Below are positions 61,654-64,000 of a stretch of 64,000 nucleotides of DNA, piece by piece. This stretch comes from Sphingobacterium sp. GTDB taxonomy: Bacteria > Bacteroidota > Bacteroidia > Sphingobacteriales > Sphingobacteriaceae. Within the stretch, counting starts at the first letter, position 1. Each line of letters starts with the position of its first letter. The translations under genes were made by a program, and so were the position numbers. The stretch is from positions 17,631 through 81,630 of the forward strand of contig JAIRVH010000183.1 of NCBI GenBank assembly GCA_031253985.1. Direction: 5' to 3'. The notes under the pieces were generated by a model, which was not told the DNA's origin, searched no databases, and was given only the letters and a program-made list of their open reading frames with translations.

Positions 61654-62880
61654 ATGAAAAAAACACTTGTCGCCAGTTTCCTGTTGGCCTTATGCTTGAA
61701 TACGCATGCTCAAAGTAAATATGAGCAACAAATTACCGCTCTTCGTGAAGAAAAAGCCGCTGAATTGGCGAAAGAACAATATGGCCCATTGAAATCAGAT
61801 CAAGTAGCATTTTTGGATTACTTTCCAGTAGACGCAAGTTATAAAGTCAAAGCAAAAATTGAAGTTTTGTTTGATGAGCCCGTCTTCCGTATGCCGACCT
61901 ATGACGGCACAAGCAATGAATACAAAAGATATGGAATCATAACATTTACCCTACAAGGTAAAGAACGTGTACTGAATGTCTACCAAAGCGTCGCATTATT
62001 TCAAAATCCTGCCTATAAAAAACATTTATTTTTGCCATTTTTAGATTTAACAAATGGCCAGGAAAGTTATAGTGGTGGCCGATATATTGATTTATCCACA
62101 GACGATATAAAAGGGGACAACGTTGAGATAGATTTTAACAGAGCATATAACCCCTATTGCGCTTACAGTAACGGCTATCGTTGTCCGGTTCCCCCAGTTG
62201 AAAACAATTTAGAAACAAAAATTATGGCAGGAGAAAAAGCATTTCATAAGTCAAAAAACGAAAGACCGGTCAATCTTAACGCGGGTCAGGAGTTTAGTGC
62301 TGCTGACAAGAAAATCATTTTATCAGGCGATGAAAATGCAATTCTTCGCGTATTGCAGACAACAGACGAAAAAGATCTGAAAGTTCTAAAAGCGACAAGC
62401 AGTGATGTCAAATACAACGACCCATTGATTGAGTCTCTTTCCAAAAGAATGTTTGCGACGGTACGTGATCCCAATCACCCGGGTGTAGGCATCGCTGCGC
62501 CACAAATCGGTATAAATAAAAATCTAATCTGGGTACAACGATTTGACAAACCGGATCAGCCATTTGAATTCTATGTAAATCCTAAAATTCTATGGCGCTC
62601 CAAACTGAAACGAAAAGGTGCCGAAGGCTGTCTTTCTATTCCTAATCGTAAAGAAGATGTATTACGGAGTTATGCGATCCGCCTGCAATACATCAATCAA
62701 GATGGTCAAGTTATCGAAGAGAATATCGAGGGTTTTACAGCCGTTATTTTTCAGCACGAAACGGATCATCTCTTCGGCATTTTATTTCCTGACCGGCTGG
62801 AAGAGCAAAGCAAAGAAACCTATGCGCCATTGAATGATAAGATTGAGTTTTCTATCCAGCCCAAAACATTGACACCATAA
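61654..62880 (+). CDS. Exported DUF1684-peptide deformylase fusion
   Basis: The 408-residue protein has a signal peptide (VASFLLALCLNTHAQ, cut after residue 20). Residues ~45-195 form DUF1684 (FLDLTNGQESYSGGRYIDLS, IDFNRAYNPYCAYS, MAGEKAF). Residues ~225-385 form a peptide deformylase with all three motifs: GVGIAAPQ (277-284), EGCLS (324-328) and QHETDH (367-372), so the metal Cys326, His368, His372 and catalytic Glu369 are present. Deformylases act on nascent chains in the cytosol; a signal peptide puts this one in the periplasm, where N-formyl substrates are not expected. Substrate unknown. ATG at 61654; terminator at 62949. Confidence 0.9.
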   Translation: MKKTLVASFLLALCLNTHAQSKYEQQITALREEKAAELAKEQYGPLKSDQVAFLDYFPVDASYKVKAKIEVLFDEPVFRMPTYDGTSNEYKRYGIITFTLQGKERVLNVYQSVALFQNPAYKKHLFLPFLDLTNGQESYSGGRYIDLSTDDIKGDNVEIDFNRAYNPYCAYSNGYRCPVPPVENNLETKIMAGEKAFHKSKNERPVNLNAGQEFSAADKKIILSGDENAILRVLQTTDEKDLKVLKATSSDVKYNDPLIESLSKRMFATVRDPNHPGVGIAAPQIGINKNLIWVQRFDKPDQPFEFYVNPKILWRSKLKRKGAEGCLSIPNRKEDVLRSYAIRLQYINQDGQVIEENIEGFTAVIFQHETDHLFGILFPDRLEEQSKETYAPLNDKIEFSIQPKTLTP

Positions 62881-62948
62881 TATTTTGGGGATAAGCTGTG
62901 TATAAGGCAAGCCCATTAAACATAATGAAAATCTTTTCGGATAAAAAA

Positions 62949-62978
62949 GAGCCCCCATGAACAAATTCATGGGGGCTC
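62949..62978. terminator. Bidirectional terminator between deformylase fusion gene and asd
   Basis: Perfect 13-base arms GAGCCCCCATGAA (62949-62961) and complement (62966-62978), loop CAAA; A tract before, T-rich after. Convergent genes. Confidence 0.88.
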
Positions 62979-63004
62979 GATATTTATTATGGAATCTACT
63001 TGAG

Positions 63005-63994
63005 TTAGATCAATCCTTTTTCAGCCAATAACTCCGCTACCTGAACTGCATTTGTTGCAGCACCTTTACGTAAGTTATCCGCTACTACCCACATGTTAAG
63101 GGTATTTGGCTGAGATTCATCACGACGGATACGTCCTACAAAAACCTCATCTCTACCATGCGCATCCTTTGGCATCGGATATTGTAGTGACGAAGGATCG
63201 TCAACAACAATACAGCCACTTTGCGCTGCTAAAGCTGCACGTACATCAGTCAAATCAAAGTCATTTTCAAATTCGATATTCAATGACTCAGAGTGTCCGC
63301 CCATAACAGGAATACGCACTGTCGTTGCAGTTACTTTAATAGAATCATCACGCATGATTTTATTTGTTTCCAAAATCATTTTCATCTCCTCTTTCGTGTA
63401 TCCATTTTCTTGGAAAACATCGATATGAGGAATAACGTTCAAGTCAATCTGATAAGGATAAGCTTTTTCACCATCTTTTCCGGCACGCTCATCCATTAAC
63501 TGGTTAACGGCCTTAACACCAGTACCTGTTACCGATTGGTAAGTAGAAACTACAACACGTTTGATTTTATATTTATCATGTAATGGTTTTAAAGCCACCA
63601 CCATTTGTATCGTTGAACAATTCGGATTTGCAATAATCTTATCTTCAGCAGATAACACATCGCCATTTACTTCTGGAACAACCAATTTTTTCGTTGGGTC
63701 CATACGCCATGCCGAAGAATTGTCGATCACTGTAATTCCAGCTTCAGCAAATTTAGGGGCGAATTCTTTCGAGGTATCACCGCCAGCAGAAAATAACGCA
63801 ACATCAGGTTTCAAAGCAATAGCCTCAGATGGTGTAACCACCTTATACTTCTTTCCCTTGAATTCAATTTCCTTACCCTTGCTACGCTCTGAAGCTACTG
63901 GAATTAATTCTGTTACTGGGAAATTTCGCGCCGCCAACACGGTTAGCATCTCAGTACCTACAAGGCCTGTTGCGCCGACTACTGCCACTTTCAT
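63005..63994 (-). CDS. asd: Aspartate-semialdehyde dehydrogenase
   Basis: The 329-residue enzyme reduces aspartyl phosphate to aspartate semialdehyde for lysine, threonine, methionine and diaminopimelate. The NADP fold begins VAVVGATGLVGTEML; the active-site Cys126 is in ANPNCSTIQ; QSVTGTGVKAVNQLM and RIPVMGGHSESLNIEF give the substrate arginine and base His. Full length with ATG at 63994, six bases from the window edge, so its promoter is outside. Confidence 0.96.
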   Translation of the reverse strand: MKVAVVGATGLVGTEMLTVLAARNFPVTELIPVASERSKGKEIEFKGKKYKVVTPSEAIALKPDVALFSAGGDTSKEFAPKFAEAGITVIDNSSAWRMDPTKKLVVPEVNGDVLSAEDKIIANPNCSTIQMVVALKPLHDKYKIKRVVVSTYQSVTGTGVKAVNQLMDERAGKDGEKAYPYQIDLNVIPHIDVFQENGYTKEEMKMILETNKIMRDDSIKVTATTVRIPVMGGHSESLNIEFENDFDLTDVRAALAAQSGCIVVDDPSSLQYPMPKDAHGRDEVFVGRIRRDESQPNTLNMWVVADNLRKGAATNAVQVAELLAEKGLI

Positions 63995-64000
63995 TTTTGT

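Overview
The window looks like a chromosomal segment of a Bacteroidota bacterium, most likely Sphingobacterium or a close relative in Sphingobacteriaceae. Three things point there. Promoters carry the Bacteroidota -7 element TAnnTTTG (for example 1107, 21335, 30962, 37406, 59853). There are TonB-dependent and PF14905-type outer-membrane proteins and a DUF4270 lipoprotein. Many housekeeping proteins have the forms typical of that group (DnaG, Mfd, YbeY, RuvX, UGDH). No rRNA, tRNA, CRISPR array or intact insertion sequence was found. The assignment is inferred from protein character, not from a database search.

Region 1 (1-7320) is accessory and worn. It holds the 5' part of a secreted SH3 protein, a toxin-antitoxin pair whose YoeB-like toxin is broken by an in-frame TGA, and a decayed second copy of that toxin. 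Next come two tandem HTH repressors, transcribed away from a three-gene cluster: a protein of four ~65-residue repeats, a protein with two MNT-HEPN-like modules in tandem, and a single MNT-HEPN protein. The cluster is followed by a truncated AAA/DUF4143 gene, a 60-bp near-perfect hairpin, and a fragment of another copy of the double-HEPN gene. This is the best candidate for an undescribed system.

Region 2 (7349-18690) has an NAD(P)-binding protein, a Na+/H+ antiporter, a MocR regulator with its small partner, an unrecognised gene next to a 10-bp repeat array, and a likely iron-uptake operon. That operon reads DUF4198, TonB receptor, two small membrane proteins, PepSY protein, and is preceded by an unusually hairpin-rich leader and a possible 57-residue secreted protein.

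Region 3 (18830-37262) carries a metallo-beta-lactamase-fold hydrolase, L-serine dehydratase, a GH10-like lipoprotein or secreted glycosidase, a NagZ-type GH3 enzyme, a TetR regulator and an outer-membrane beta-barrel protein. A TCAA microsatellite follows, then a two-component system, a DUF4270/kelch lipoprotein pair, a glutaminyl cyclase, yraN and dnaG.

Region 4 (37447-63994) is mainly core metabolism and genome maintenance: ugd, an M3 peptidase, rmuC, a ureohydrolase-fold protein that has lost metal ligands, an epimerase, a phosphoserine phosphatase fused to PGDH pieces, mfd, a Cys/Met PLP enzyme behind a structured leader, galT-galK, hemH, ispH, ndk, ybeY, ruvX, a secreted DUF1684-peptide deformylase fusion, and asd. 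Several automated-style TTG starts in this window fall inside -7 boxes or upstream of signal peptides; internal ATG starts are preferred and the reason is given for each.
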